NCBI GenBank assembly: GCA_963724435.1
Contig: CAVRUN010000021.1
Coordinates: forward strand, 62,001 to 126,000
Direction: 5' to 3'
DNA length: 64,000 nt
Origin: AP-15 sp963724435
GTDB taxonomy: Bacteria > Pseudomonadota > Alphaproteobacteria > ATCC43930 > CGMCC-115725
This document shows, one piece after another, positions 25,234 to 34,055 of this stretch (position 1 is its first letter; each line of letters starts with the position of its first letter). The position numbers and the translations under genes were made by a program. The notes under the pieces are model-generated. The model saw only the letters and a program-made list of their open reading frames with translations, had not been told where the DNA came from and did no database searches.

Positions 25234-26676
25234 ATGGGCAGGCATCCCGCGGCTCGCTTAGCACGAATTCTCGGGCTGGCATTACCGGCTGCGGCGCCGG
25301 GTTTGGTCACGCTCGCCGGGCTCGGCTTGGCGCGCGTCCTGGCCCCGGGATTGGCGTTGCTTCTGGGGGCTGCCATCGTCGTCGCGACTGTGGTCGTGCT
25401 GGGCCGCTTGGCGCTTGCTCTCGGCGCGCTCAGCGACACCGTCGATGAACTTGCCGCCGAAGCTTCGCCCCCCGTGGCCTCACGAGAATCGGTGCCCGGC
25501 GTCGGTCGCGCGGTCGAACAGATGCGCCTTGGTGTCGAGCGTTTGGCGCGCGGTTGGCAGCAGCGGACTGTGGCGGTTCAGGCCCGGCTCGCCTCAGCGG
25601 AGGTGATCATCGAGCGGGTGCCGGATCCGCTGATCTTGCTCGACGACCGGCGGCAAATCGTCCGGGCCAATCTTGCCGCCGCTGCGCTGGTCAGAGCCCC
25701 GTCCCCGCCTTGCGATCTCGCCACGGTGCTGCGCAACCCCGCCCTGCTGACGGCGGCCGACGCCGTGTTGGGCGGCGAACCCGCCCGCAGCGTGGAATTC
25801 ACGCTGACAGCGCCAGTCGAGCGCCAGCTGCGTGCGCGGTTTGCCCGCATCGACCACCCCTCGCTCGATGGTGCGGTTGCGGTCGTGACATTGCACGATG
25901 TCACCGAATTGAAACGCGCCGAGCAGATGCGCGCCGACTTCATCGCCAATGCGAGCCACGAACTGAAGACACCGCTCGCGACATTGACTGGGTTTATCGA
26001 GACTTTGCGTGGCCCGGCGCGCGATGACGCAGAAGCGCGCGAGCGATTTCTCGCGATCATGGACGGGCAGGCGACGCGGATGACGCGGCTGGTCGAAGAT
26101 CTGCTGTCGTTGTCGCGCATCGAACTTAACGAGCATGTCCTGCCGCAAGGCCGGGTGGCGCTTGCCCCTCTTTTGCAGCATCTCGCCGAGGCCCTCGAAT
26201 TGCGCGCCGGCGAACGTGATATGACGATCGTTCTGACCCTGCCGGCCGATCTCCCGGACGTGCAAGGTGATCGCGACGAGCTTGCTCAGGTCTTTCAGAA
26301 CCTGCTGGACAACGCCATCAAGTACGGCCGTCTCGGCACCGAGATCAGCGTCAGCGCCGCGACCACTGGGCGCCGCACGGCATCGGCTGGGCGCGGTTCG
26401 GCCGCCTTTGTCGCGGTTGCGATAAAAGATCATGGCGACGGGATCCCGCGCGAGCATTTGCCGCGGCTGACCGAGCAATTCTATCGCGTCGATACCGCCC
26501 GCTCACGAGAGATGGGCGGCACCGGGCTTGGGCTTGCGATTGTCAAGCACATCGTCAACCGCCACCGCGGCTTTTTGGATATCGAAAGCACGCCGGGCGA
26601 AGGCTCGGTCTTTACGGTTTCGTTGCGCCCCCACGCCGGCCGATCGAGCGAGCCCAATGGTGTCGCGAGCGGGTAG
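25234..26676 (+). CDS. phoR: phosphate regulon sensor histidine kinase PhoR
   Basis: 480 residues from ATG 25234. Two hydrophobic N-terminal segments (about residues 10-62) anchor it in the membrane. A PAS-like region (VIIERVPDPLILLDDRRQIVRANLAA) precedes the kinase core. HisKA: FIANASHELKTPLATL with phospho-accepting His242; N box QVFQNLLDNAIKYG; G1 KDHGDGIP; G2 GGTGLGLAIVKHI. It senses phosphate through the Pst-PhoU complex and phosphorylates PhoB. It lies directly upstream of pstSCAB-phoU-phoB, the common alphaproteobacterial order, which fixes the assignment. Confidence 0.93.
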   Translation: MGRHPAARLARILGLALPAAAPGLVTLAGLGLARVLAPGLALLLGAAIVVATVVVLGRLALALGALSDTVDELAAEASPPVASRESVPGVGRAVEQMRLGVERLARGWQQRTVAVQARLASAEVIIERVPDPLILLDDRRQIVRANLAAAALVRAPSPPCDLATVLRNPALLTAADAVLGGEPARSVEFTLTAPVERQLRARFARIDHPSLDGAVAVVTLHDVTELKRAEQMRADFIANASHELKTPLATLTGFIETLRGPARDDAEARERFLAIMDGQATRMTRLVEDLLSLSRIELNEHVLPQGRVALAPLLQHLAEALELRAGERDMTIVLTLPADLPDVQGDRDELAQVFQNLLDNAIKYGRLGTEISVSAATTGRRTASAGRGSAAFVAVAIKDHGDGIPREHLPRLTEQFYRVDTARSREMGGTGLGLAIVKHIVNRHRGFLDIESTPGEGSVFTVSLRPHAGRSSEPNGVASG

Positions 26677-26739
26677 CGGAGAGCGGAAGTAGCGGGACCT
26701 TAATACGGCCGTCGAGAAGACGCGTTCGAACCGTGCAAA

Positions 26740-26772
26740 CTGTCATATAAACGCAACGTAATCGTCATAAAA
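26740..26772 (+). promoter_or_regulatory. Pho-box-like PhoB-binding motif upstream of pstS
   Basis: Three consecutive 11-nt units can be read: ctgtcatataa, acgcaacgtaa and tcgtcataaaa. The first and third match the Pho box half-site CTGTCATAAAA closely, the second weakly. The position, 58-90 nt before the pstS start, is where PhoB activates transcription. Matches were judged by eye. Confidence 0.65.
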
Positions 26773-26829
26773 ACTTGTTGGTGCGAGGTTTACAGAGGGC
26801 TCCCCTACTCCTGCCTTGGGAGCGTGTTC

Positions 26830-27879
26830 ATGAAGCCGTTTCGAACGCTGTTGCTCGGCGTCGTTGCTGCCGCCGCGTTTAGCCTTGCCGCACAGGCTGC
26901 GGAGATTTCGGGGGCCGGCGCCACCTTTCCCTACCCGATCTATGCCAAATGGGCTGCCGCCTACGCCGAAAAGACTGGCATCAAGCTGAATTACCAGTCG
27001 ATTGGCTCGGGTGGCGGCATTGCACAGATCAAGGCGAGAACCGTCGATTTCGGCGCCTCGGATATGCCTTTGAAGCCCGATGTCCTTGAAAAGGACGGGC
27101 TGACCCAGTTCCCGCCGGTAATCGGCGGCGAGGTCATGGTGGTGAACCTTCCCGGGGTCAAGCCGGGCCAAATGACCTTGGACGGCCCGACGATCGCCAA
27201 CATCTATTTGGGCAAAATCACCAAATGGGATGACCCGGCGATTGCCAAGCTCAATCCCGGGCTCAAACTGCCGTCGACCGCAATTGCCGTGGTCCATCGC
27301 TCCGACGGGTCGGGCACCACCTTCATCTTTACCAACTACCTGTCGAAAGTGAGCCCGGACTGGAAGTCGCAGGTCGGTGAGGGTACCTCGGTGCAATGGC
27401 CGGTGGGACTCGGCGGCAAAGGCAATGAGGGTGTGTCGGCGATCGCGTCGCGGACCATGGGCGGCATCGGGTACGTCGAATACGCCTACGCGCTGCAGAA
27501 CAAGCTGACCCATACCAAGCTGATCAACAGCGAAGGCGTTGCGTTGGAGCCTGGTCTCGACGTGTTCCAGAACGCCGCGGCTAATGCGGATTGGGCGCAC
27601 GCAACGGATTTTTACCTGATCCTGACCAATCAGCCGGGCAAAAACACTTGGCCGATCACTGGTGCGACCTTCATCCTGATGCACAAAAAACAGGACAATC
27701 CGGAGCGCGCGAAGCAGGTGCTCGATTTCTTCAACTGGGCCTATCACAACGGCGCCGCGATGGCAAAGTCGCTGCAATACGTGCCGATGCCGTCAAGCGC
27801 GGTGGCAATCTTTGAGGCCAGTTGGAAGAATATCGTCGGGCCGGACGGCAAGCCGGTGTGGGACGGGCACTCGTCCTGA
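26830..27879 (+). CDS. pstS: phosphate ABC transporter substrate-binding protein PstS
   Basis: 349 residues from ATG 26830 (an in-frame GTG sits 6 nt upstream). Signal peptide MKPFRTLLLGVVAAAAFSLAAQAAE, so periplasmic. Phosphate-contact loops: GAGATFPYPIYAKWA, IGSGGGIAQIKARTVDFGASDMPL and HRSDGSGTTFIFTNYLSKVS. All are canonical for PstS. First gene of the pst operon and preceded by a Pho-box-like site, so it should be induced on phosphate starvation. Confidence 0.96.
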   Translation: MKPFRTLLLGVVAAAAFSLAAQAAEISGAGATFPYPIYAKWAAAYAEKTGIKLNYQSIGSGGGIAQIKARTVDFGASDMPLKPDVLEKDGLTQFPPVIGGEVMVVNLPGVKPGQMTLDGPTIANIYLGKITKWDDPAIAKLNPGLKLPSTAIAVVHRSDGSGTTFIFTNYLSKVSPDWKSQVGEGTSVQWPVGLGGKGNEGVSAIASRTMGGIGYVEYAYALQNKLTHTKLINSEGVALEPGLDVFQNAAANADWAHATDFYLILTNQPGKNTWPITGATFILMHKKQDNPERAKQVLDFFNWAYHNGAAMAKSLQYVPMPSSAVAIFEASWKNIVGPDGKPVWDGHSS

Positions 27880-27962
27880 TCTGATCACGATCGTCAGTAG
27901 GGGGCTCGCAGGCGCCGCCCCCTACTCGTGCGAAGTCAACGGCAACGCGGCGGAGGGGGAAT

Positions 27963-28937
27963 GTGACGGCAGAGACCGCGGGTGTCGCGCGTATCACGGT
28001 CGAGAAAGGCCGGGCTGGTGCCATTGGCGACAGCGTCTTTCGCACCCTGACGTTTTTCTTTGCGCTGCTTGTATTGCTGATTTTGGGCGGGGTCATCGTT
28101 TCGCTGATTGCCGGAGCGTGGCCGGCGTTCCGAACCTACGGCTTCGGCTTTATCGTCAACCAAGTCTGGAACCCGGTAACCGAGCAATTCGGGGCGCTCG
28201 CGCCGATCTACGGCACCTTGGTCACCTCAGCGATTGCGATGCTGATCGGCGTGCCGGTCGCTTTTGGCGTGGCATTGTTTATCACCGAGATCTGCCCGTT
28301 GTGGCTGAAGCGGCCAATGGCGACAATGATCGAGTTATTGGCAGCGATCCCCAGCATCATTTACGGTATCTGGGGCCTGTTTGTGTTTGCGCCGTTTGTT
28401 CAGCAGTATATTCAGCCGGCGATCATCGACACGCTCGGAAATATCCCGGGAATAGGCGCATTGTTCGCCGGTCCACCGCTCGGCATCGGGGTGCTGACCG
28501 CCGGTTTTATTCTCGCGATCATGGTGCTGCCGTTTATCTCCTCGATCATGCGCGATGTGTTCGAGACGGTGCCGCCGATGCTGAAGGAGAGCGCCTATGG
28601 TCTCGGCGCCACACGCAGCGAGGTCGTCTGGCAGGTTGTCGTACCCTATACCCGGATCGGCGTTATCGGCGGCATCATGCTTGGGCTTGGCCGGGCGTTG
28701 GGCGAGACCATGGCCGTCACATTCGTGATCGGCAACGCCCACAGGATCAGTGCTTCGATCCTACAGCCGGGGACAACAATCTCCGCCTCGCTTGCCAATG
28801 AGTTTACCGAGGCGTTCGGCGACCTCTATCGCTCGTCATTGATCGCGCTCGGTTTTATCCTTTTCGTGATCACTTTTATCGTGCTGGCGATCGCCAAGAT
28901 CATGCTGATGCGGTTGCAAAAGCAGGCGGGAGGCTGA
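27963..28937 (+). CDS. pstC: phosphate ABC transporter permease PstC
   Basis: 324 residues from the GTG at 27963, with GGAGGGGG just upstream. Six hydrophobic segments. The FFALLVLLILGGVIVSLIAGAWPAF N-terminus and the EAA loop ESAYGLGATRSEVVWQVVVPY fit PstC. Also GLGRALGETMAVTFVIGN, a signature shared by PstC proteins. Inner-membrane channel subunit, pairing with PstA. Confidence 0.95.
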   Translation: MTAETAGVARITVEKGRAGAIGDSVFRTLTFFFALLVLLILGGVIVSLIAGAWPAFRTYGFGFIVNQVWNPVTEQFGALAPIYGTLVTSAIAMLIGVPVAFGVALFITEICPLWLKRPMATMIELLAAIPSIIYGIWGLFVFAPFVQQYIQPAIIDTLGNIPGIGALFAGPPLGIGVLTAGFILAIMVLPFISSIMRDVFETVPPMLKESAYGLGATRSEVVWQVVVPYTRIGVIGGIMLGLGRALGETMAVTFVIGNAHRISASILQPGTTISASLANEFTEAFGDLYRSSLIALGFILFVITFIVLAIAKIMLMRLQKQAGG

Positions 28938-28938
28938 G

Positions 28939-29784
28939 TTGACAGGAATCTACGCCCGACGCCGTTTTACCAACTCGCTGATATTGAGCCTGTCGATCGC
29001 CGCGACCGTCTTTGGGCTGATATTTCTGGCACTGGTGCTGGGTACCCTATTGTACGAGGGTTTCTCGGCGCTGAGCCCGGCGCTGTTCACCCAAATGACG
29101 CCGCCGCCGGGCAGCAGCGGTGGCCTATTGAACGCGATTTTCGGCAGCCTCGTGATGACCGCAATCGCGACCCTGATCGGCACGCCGACCGGCATGCTCG
29201 CCGGCACTTTCCTTGCCGAGTACGCCCATAACAGCCGCTTTGGCGAAATTGTGCGTTTCATCAACGACATTTTGTTGAGCGCGCCTTCGATCATCGTCGG
29301 GCTGTTTGTCTACGAACTCGTCGTCGTGCCGATGGGCAATTTCTCCGCCTGGGCCGGCTCGGTTGCGTTGGCGATCATCGTCGTCCCGGTCGTCGTGCGA
29401 ACCACCGAGGACATGCTCAATCTTGTTCCCAACGCATTGCGCGAAGCCGCCTCGGCGCTGGGCGCGCCAAAATGGAAGGTGATCGTTATGATCTCCTACC
29501 GCGCGGCGCTTCAAGGGATGCTGACCGGGGTCATGCTCGCAATCGCGCGGATCGCCGGCGAGACCGCGCCGCTGCTGTTCACCGCATTAAACAATCAGTT
29601 TTGGAGCACGAATCTGAACGCGCCGATGGCCAATCTGCCGGTTGTCATCTTCCAGTTCGCGATGAGCCCCTACGCCGACTGGCAGGTGCTTGCCTGGGGT
29701 GGGGCATTGCTGATCACGATCGCCGTCCTTTGTCTCAACATCGGCGCGCGTTTGCTCGCCTCTTGGAGCACGTTCAAACCATGA
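28939..29784 (+). CDS. pstA: phosphate ABC transporter permease PstA
   Basis: 281 residues. The start is a TTG at 28939, one base after the pstC stop codon (TGA 28935-28937), with GGGAGG 5 nt upstream. Hydrophobic segments and the cytoplasmic loop REAASALGAPKWKVIVMISYRAAL place it as the second permease; ARIAGETAPLLFTALNNQFW is the PstA-type C-terminal signature. Its stop overlaps the pstB start (ATGA), indicating coupled translation. Confidence 0.94.
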   Translation: MTGIYARRRFTNSLILSLSIAATVFGLIFLALVLGTLLYEGFSALSPALFTQMTPPPGSSGGLLNAIFGSLVMTAIATLIGTPTGMLAGTFLAEYAHNSRFGEIVRFINDILLSAPSIIVGLFVYELVVVPMGNFSAWAGSVALAIIVVPVVVRTTEDMLNLVPNALREAASALGAPKWKVIVMISYRAALQGMLTGVMLAIARIAGETAPLLFTALNNQFWSTNLNAPMANLPVVIFQFAMSPYADWQVLAWGGALLITIAVLCLNIGARLLASWSTFKP

Positions 29785-30605
29785 GCCAGGCTTCGATTGC
29801 GACCGCTGCGATGACCGTCTCCCCGCCGCGCCCGACTGCCGTCGGCGCTTCACGCGATAAAGTCGTAATAAGAAATGTGAATTTCTATTACGGTTCAGCC
29901 CACGCGCTTAAGGATATCAACCTGCCGTTGCAAGACAAGAGCGTGACCGCGTTTATCGGTCCCTCGGGTTGCGGCAAGTCGACCCTGCTGCGCGTATTGA
30001 ACCGAATGTACGAACTTTATCCCGGCCAGCGCGCGACCGGCGAGGTCTTGGTCGATGGTGAGAATATCCTGTCCCCAAGCGTCGACCTCAACCTACTGCG
30101 CGCCAAGATCGGGATGGTATTTCAAAAACCGACGCCGTTTCCGATGACGATTTACGACAACGTGGCGTTCGGCATCCGCCTCTACGAGAAGCTGCCGCAA
30201 TCGGAACTCAGCGACCGCGTCGAATCGGCCTTGCGGCGCGCTGCCCTCTGGGACGAGGTCAAGGACAAGCTGAAACAGAGCGGATTGGGCTTGTCGGGTG
30301 GCCAGCAGCAGCGCCTGTGCATCGCCCGCGGGATCGCCGTCAAGCCGGAAGTGTTGCTGCTCGACGAGCCCGCTTCGGCGCTTGACCCGATTTCGACCCA
30401 GCGGATTGAAGAACTGATCGACGAACTCAAACCCGATTACTGCATCGCGATTGTCACCCATAACATGCAGCAGGCGGCGCGCGTTTCCAACTACACCGCC
30501 TTTATGTATCTCGGTGAATTGATCGAGTTCGACGAAACCGAAACCATATTCACGCACCCGAAAGAGCGGCGAACCGAAGATTACATCACCGGCCGCTTTG
30601 GCTGA
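29781..30605 (+). CDS. pstB: phosphate ABC transporter ATP-binding protein PstB
   Basis: 274 residues from the ATG at 29781, which overlaps the pstA stop by four bases. Walker A GPSGCGKST, Q-loop MVFQKPTPFPMTIYDNVAFG, signature LSGGQQQRLCIARGIA, Walker B VLLLDEPASALDP, and H-loop IVTHNMQQAARVSN. The PTPFPM/NVAFG and NMQQAAR stretches are specific to PstB. Powers phosphate import and takes part in PhoR signalling with PhoU. An N-terminal extension of about 25 residues precedes the nucleotide-binding domain. Confidence 0.96.
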   Translation: MSQASIATAAMTVSPPRPTAVGASRDKVVIRNVNFYYGSAHALKDINLPLQDKSVTAFIGPSGCGKSTLLRVLNRMYELYPGQRATGEVLVDGENILSPSVDLNLLRAKIGMVFQKPTPFPMTIYDNVAFGIRLYEKLPQSELSDRVESALRRAALWDEVKDKLKQSGLGLSGGQQQRLCIARGIAVKPEVLLLDEPASALDPISTQRIEELIDELKPDYCIAIVTHNMQQAARVSNYTAFMYLGELIEFDETETIFTHPKERRTEDYITGRFG

Positions 30606-30622
30606 GCCGGCGGAGGGTCCTG

Positions 30623-31345
30623 ATGTCGTCCGAACACATGATCAAGAGCTACGATGAGGAATTGCGGCGCCTCAACAATACGATCACCGAGATGGGCGGG
30701 CTCGCCGAGAGCCAACTCGCGACAGCAATCGAAGCGGTAAACGAGCGCGACAGCGATCTCGCCGCCAGTGTCGTCGAAGGCGATGTTGCGGTCGACCAAC
30801 TGCAGCATGAGTTGGATAATTTTGCGGTGAGGCTGTTGGCGTTGCGACAGCCGGTTGGCGGTGATCTGCGCGGAATCTTCGCCGCGGTGAAAATCGGCAG
30901 CGATCTTGAACGGATTTGTGACTACGCCGCCAACATCGCGAAGCGCTCGATCGCCCTCAATCAAGCGCCGCCTGTCCAGCCGATTCATGCGCTGACGCGC
31001 ATGGCACGGCAGGCACAGCTCTTGGTCAAAGACGTGATCGACGCCTATGTCGAGCGTGATGCCGACAAGGCCTACGAAGTGTGGATGCGCGACGAAGAGC
31101 TCGATGAAATGTATGCGAGCCTGTTCCGCGTGCTGTTGACCTACATGATGGAGGACCCGCGCAACATCGGTCCCTCCACTCACCTATTGTTTATGGCCAA
31201 GAACATCGAGCGGATCGGCGATCACGCAACCAACATCGCCGAGGATCTCTATTATCTCGTGCACGGCACACCCCTGGTGCAAAAGCGCCCCAAAGGCGAC
31301 GACACGAGCCTGCAGGCCCTGCAATCGGGTCAGCCGCAAGCATGA
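30623..31345 (+). CDS. phoU: phosphate signalling complex protein PhoU
   Basis: 240 residues, all helical, with the two PhoU three-helix repeats. Metal-binding E/DxxxD patterns occur in FAAVKIGSDLERICDYAANIAKRS and LLFMAKNIERIGDHATNIAEDLYYL. Negative regulator that links PstSCAB transport state to PhoR. 17 nt after pstB; overlaps phoB by 4 nt (ATGA). Confidence 0.96.
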   Translation: MSSEHMIKSYDEELRRLNNTITEMGGLAESQLATAIEAVNERDSDLAASVVEGDVAVDQLQHELDNFAVRLLALRQPVGGDLRGIFAAVKIGSDLERICDYAANIAKRSIALNQAPPVQPIHALTRMARQAQLLVKDVIDAYVERDADKAYEVWMRDEELDEMYASLFRVLLTYMMEDPRNIGPSTHLLFMAKNIERIGDHATNIAEDLYYLVHGTPLVQKRPKGDDTSLQALQSGQPQA

Positions 31346-32037
31346 CCAAGCCGCTTGTACTGATCGTCGAGGACGAAGCGCCGCTCGTCACGCTCTTGCG
31401 CTACAATCTCGAGAAAGAGGGTTTCGATGTCAGCGAGGCGGCGGACGGCGAGGAGGCGCTGGTGCGAATCGCCGAGCACAAACCCGACATTGTGCTGCTT
31501 GATTGGATGTTGCCTCTCGTCTCGGGAATCGAGGTTTGCCGGCAGATTCGCCGCATGCCGCAGACCCGCACTTTACCCGTGGTCATGCTAACGGCCCGTG
31601 GCGAAGAAGCCGACCGCGTGCGCGGGCTTGATAGCGGCGCCGACGATTACATTGCCAAACCGTTTGGTCTGCGCGAGTTGGCGGCGCGATTGCGCGCGGT
31701 GATTCGGCGCGCCCAGCCCACTGCCTCCGAAGAAACCCTGCAGTTCGGCCAGGTGACGATGGATCTCGCGGCTCATCGGGTGTCGCGCTCGGACAAGCCG
31801 ATCCATCTCGGTCCGACCGAATTCCGCCTGCTGCGCCATCTGATGCAGCATCCCGGACGCGTCTTTTCGCGCGAGCAACTGTTGGATGCGGTCTGGGGTC
31901 ACGACGTCTATGTCGAGGCGCGCACCGTCGATGTTCATATTCGACGCCTGCGCAAGGCGCTCAACGCCGATGGCGGCGCCGATCTCGTCCGGACGGTTCG
32001 TTCCGCCGGCTACGCTCTCGATCAGGAAGCGCGCTAG
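31342..32037 (+). CDS. phoB: phosphate regulon response regulator PhoB
   Basis: 231 residues. Receiver domain with acidic pocket VEDE at the N-terminus and phospho-acceptor Asp54 in VLLDWMLP; LTARGEEADRVRGLDSGADDYIAKPF follows. OmpR-type winged helix: HLGPTEFRLLRHLMQHPGRVFSREQLLDAVWG and TVDVHIRRLRKAL. Translationally coupled to phoU. Binds Pho boxes, such as the candidate at 26740. Confidence 0.96.
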   Translation: MTKPLVLIVEDEAPLVTLLRYNLEKEGFDVSEAADGEEALVRIAEHKPDIVLLDWMLPLVSGIEVCRQIRRMPQTRTLPVVMLTARGEEADRVRGLDSGADDYIAKPFGLRELAARLRAVIRRAQPTASEETLQFGQVTMDLAAHRVSRSDKPIHLGPTEFRLLRHLMQHPGRVFSREQLLDAVWGHDVYVEARTVDVHIRRLRKALNADGGADLVRTVRSAGYALDQEAR

Positions 32038-32112
32038 TCTGCTAAGCGTTAGTGCCGCAAGTCGATCCCCGCGTTTAGCCACGCGTATTCGCAGATCCGT
32101 GAGCCGCGATTT

Positions 32113-32463
32113 CTACTCGATTATTACGCGGATCAGGCGATCGGTCGGGCGGCGGCGCGACGTCTCGGCAAGAGCCGCCCTAATCACCGCTGCCGTGGCC
32201 TCGTCTTCGGCGGCAATGCTGACTTCAACACCGGATGCGCACGCCCTGACCGCTGCCGGACCGACTTGGTCGATGGCGAATACTGCAACTGAAATCGGAT
32301 CTGCGGCTTTCACCCGCTCGCGCACGGCAAACCTGGCGAATAATGGGATTTTCTTGGACCCGCGCCGTTTCTCGGCAGTGCGGCTGGCAGCCTTAAACCG
32401 GGCCAAAGTTGCCGCAAACACATTGGGTTGGGCGCCTGCTGCTGCGCCTCGTTTGGCCGCCAT
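32113..32463 (-). CDS. hypothetical basic protein next to phoB
   Basis: 116 residues from ATG 32461-32463, preceded by GGGAGC. The N-terminal half is very basic (MAAKRGAAAGAQ ... ARFKAASRTAEKRRGSKKIP), the second half is alternately hydrophobic and acidic (ISVAVFAIDQVGPAAVRACASGVEVSIAAEDEATAAVIRAAL). No membrane segment or known motif recognised. It is convergent with phoB and divergent from the lipid gene cluster, sharing the 139-nt promoter region with it. Function unknown. Confidence 0.6.
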   Translation of the reverse strand: MAAKRGAAAGAQPNVFAATLARFKAASRTAEKRRGSKKIPLFARFAVRERVKAADPISVAVFAIDQVGPAAVRACASGVEVSIAAEDEATAAVIRAALAETSRRRPTDRLIRVIIE

Positions 32464-32537
32464 CGCTTGCTCCCTTTTTTCTCGCTGTTTGATATCAGGG
32501 ATAGATGACGGTTTTGCAACTCGCGGCCAACATTTAG

Positions 32538-32559
32538 CGATCGTAAAACTGTAACATAC
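32538..32559 (+). promoter_or_regulatory. candidate Pho box upstream of the lipid gene cluster
   Basis: Two adjacent 11-nt units cgatcgtaaaa and ctgtaacatac resemble the Pho box half-site CTGTCATAAAA (about 8 and 7 of 11 by eye). The site is 44 nt before the PmtA-like start. Similarity is partial; this is a prediction supported mainly by position next to phoB and by the predicted functions downstream. Confidence 0.35.
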
Positions 32560-32602
32560 CACGACTAGAAGAGGCGTGAGAAAAATTGTGAGGGGGAAGA
32601 GC

Positions 32603-33190
32603 ATGGCTGCCGAAGCCGGCGTGTTCTTTGCTCTGTGGGTGCAAAAGCCTTTGCGCATTGCTGCAGCCAATCCCAGCGGTGTTCGTCTCGCGGACGCGAT
32701 AGCTGCCCAGGTAGACCTTACGCGACCGGGGCCGGTGCTCGAACTGGGGGCAGGAACCGGGAGTCTCACCCGTGGGCTGATTCGGGCCGGCTGCCCACCC
32801 GAGCGCATCATCGCTCTCGAAGGCGAGCCCGACCTCGCCGCTATCCTCCGCGAGAAATTGCCTGGCGTGACCGTCGTCGAAGGCGACGCCACGCGATTGG
32901 GGCAACATCCCGCAATTCGCGCAATGCAGCTCTGCAGTGTGGTCTCCAGCTTGCCCGTCAAATGGTTTTCGCCAGAACAGCAAGAAGCTGTTGTGCGGCC
33001 CTGCCTCGATCGCCTTGGACGGGGCGGCCGGTTCATACAATTGACCAATGCCTTTCGTTCGCCCTTGGGGATGCAGCAGCTGGGGATAAGCGGGTGTGAG
33101 GTCGCTCGGGTTTGGCTCAATCTATTGCCGGCGCAAATCTGGTCTTATTGGGATGCGCGCCAGCCGTCGCCCGGTGGAGAGGCGATATGA
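32603..33190 (+). CDS. PmtA-like phospholipid N-methyltransferase
   Basis: 195 residues from ATG 32603, which follows GAGGGGGAAGAGC. Layout follows the Sinorhizobium/Rhodobacter PmtA type: FFALWVQKPLRIAAANPSGVRLADAIAAQVD, then SAM motif I GPVLELGAGTGSLTRGLI, IALEGEPDLAAILREKLPGVTVVEGDA and VVSSLPVKWFSPEQQ. The C-terminus (WLNLLPAQIWSYWDA) also fits. PmtA methylates phosphatidylethanolamine towards phosphatidylcholine at the membrane; other relatives act on ornithine lipids or rRNA adenines, so substrate is not certain. Overlaps the next gene by four bases (ATGA). Confidence 0.75.
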   Translation: MAAEAGVFFALWVQKPLRIAAANPSGVRLADAIAAQVDLTRPGPVLELGAGTGSLTRGLIRAGCPPERIIALEGEPDLAAILREKLPGVTVVEGDATRLGQHPAIRAMQLCSVVSSLPVKWFSPEQQEAVVRPCLDRLGRGGRFIQLTNAFRSPLGMQQLGISGCEVARVWLNLLPAQIWSYWDARQPSPGGEAI

Positions 33191-34023
33191 GCCGTTCGCA
33201 GCGCATGCGCCGTTACCGCACGATCTGGATATCGGATGTGCACCTCGGCACTCGCGGCTGCAAAGCCGAATTTCTGCTGGATTTTCTGCGCCACAATGAT
33301 GCCGACACGATTTATCTTGTCGGTGACATTATCGATGGTTGGCGTCTCAAGAAATCCTGGTACTGGCCGCAGACGCATAACGACGTCGTCCAAAAGCTGT
33401 TACGCATGGTGCGCAAAGGAACGCGCGCGATCTACGTCCCTGGCAATCATGACGAATGGTTGCGCGACTACACGAGTTTGCAGTTTGGCGGGGTCGAAAT
33501 TCTCGACGAGGCGATCCATGTGACCGCTGATGGCCGGAGGCTGCTGGTCATTCATGGTGATGCTTTTGATGCGGTCGTCACCCATGCCCGATGGCTAGCG
33601 CTACTGGGCGACGGCGCCTACACGGTGATGGTGTGGCTCAATCGCCATTTCAACACGGCGCGGCGGCGGCTTGGCTATCCCTATTGGTCGCTTTCGGCCT
33701 ACCTGAAACAACGCGTAAAGAATGCGGTACAATATATTGCGTCGTTCGGCGACGCCGTTGCCGACGAGGCTCGCCGCCGCGGCGCTGACGGCGTCGTATG
33801 CGGTCATATCCATCATGCCGAAATTCGCGATCTTGGCGGTATCCTTTATTGCAACAGCGGTGATTGGGTCGAGAGCTGCACTGCTCTCGTCGAGGATTTC
33901 GATGGTTCGCTCGAAGTGGTCAGTTGGATGACACGACGTGCATTCGACCCGCTGGTCATCGACGCCGCTCTCGAAGCCGAACTGCGCGAAGAGGTTTGGG
34001 AAACAATGGACGAGCGTCTGTGA
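33187..34023 (+). CDS. metallophosphoesterase, PlcP-like phospholipase C (annotated as LpxH-like)
   Basis: 278 residues from ATG 33187. Calcineurin-like metal motifs are complete: DVHLGTRGC (Asp17, His19), GDIIDGW (Asp47), GNHDEW (Asn87, His88), and GHIHHAEI. The sequence WRLKKSWYWPQTHNDVVQKLL and the YWSLSAYLKQRVKNAVQYI region resemble the rhizobial PlcP group, which splits phospholipids during phosphate starvation, more than true LpxH. Many databases label the group UDP-2,3-diacylglucosamine diphosphatase. Cytoplasmic/peripheral. Lies in a row with a PmtA-like enzyme and two glycosyltransferases downstream of phoB, which supports the lipid-remodelling reading. Confidence 0.75.
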   Translation: MSRSQRMRRYRTIWISDVHLGTRGCKAEFLLDFLRHNDADTIYLVGDIIDGWRLKKSWYWPQTHNDVVQKLLRMVRKGTRAIYVPGNHDEWLRDYTSLQFGGVEILDEAIHVTADGRRLLVIHGDAFDAVVTHARWLALLGDGAYTVMVWLNRHFNTARRRLGYPYWSLSAYLKQRVKNAVQYIASFGDAVADEARRRGADGVVCGHIHHAEIRDLGGILYCNSGDWVESCTALVEDFDGSLEVVSWMTRRAFDPLVIDAALEAELREEVWETMDERL

Positions 34024-34055
34024 CAGCTTTGATGGAGACGAGCGAGGGAGGAGCG

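Noticed and set aside
24438..25439. 333-codon minus-strand frame
   Set aside because: Antisense to maeB and to the start of phoR, with no domain sequence or start signal.
33187..34023. Assignment of this gene simply as lpxH
   Set aside because: Its motifs fit the metallophosphoesterase superfamily, but the sequence pattern and context match the PlcP group better; no lipid A genes are nearby.
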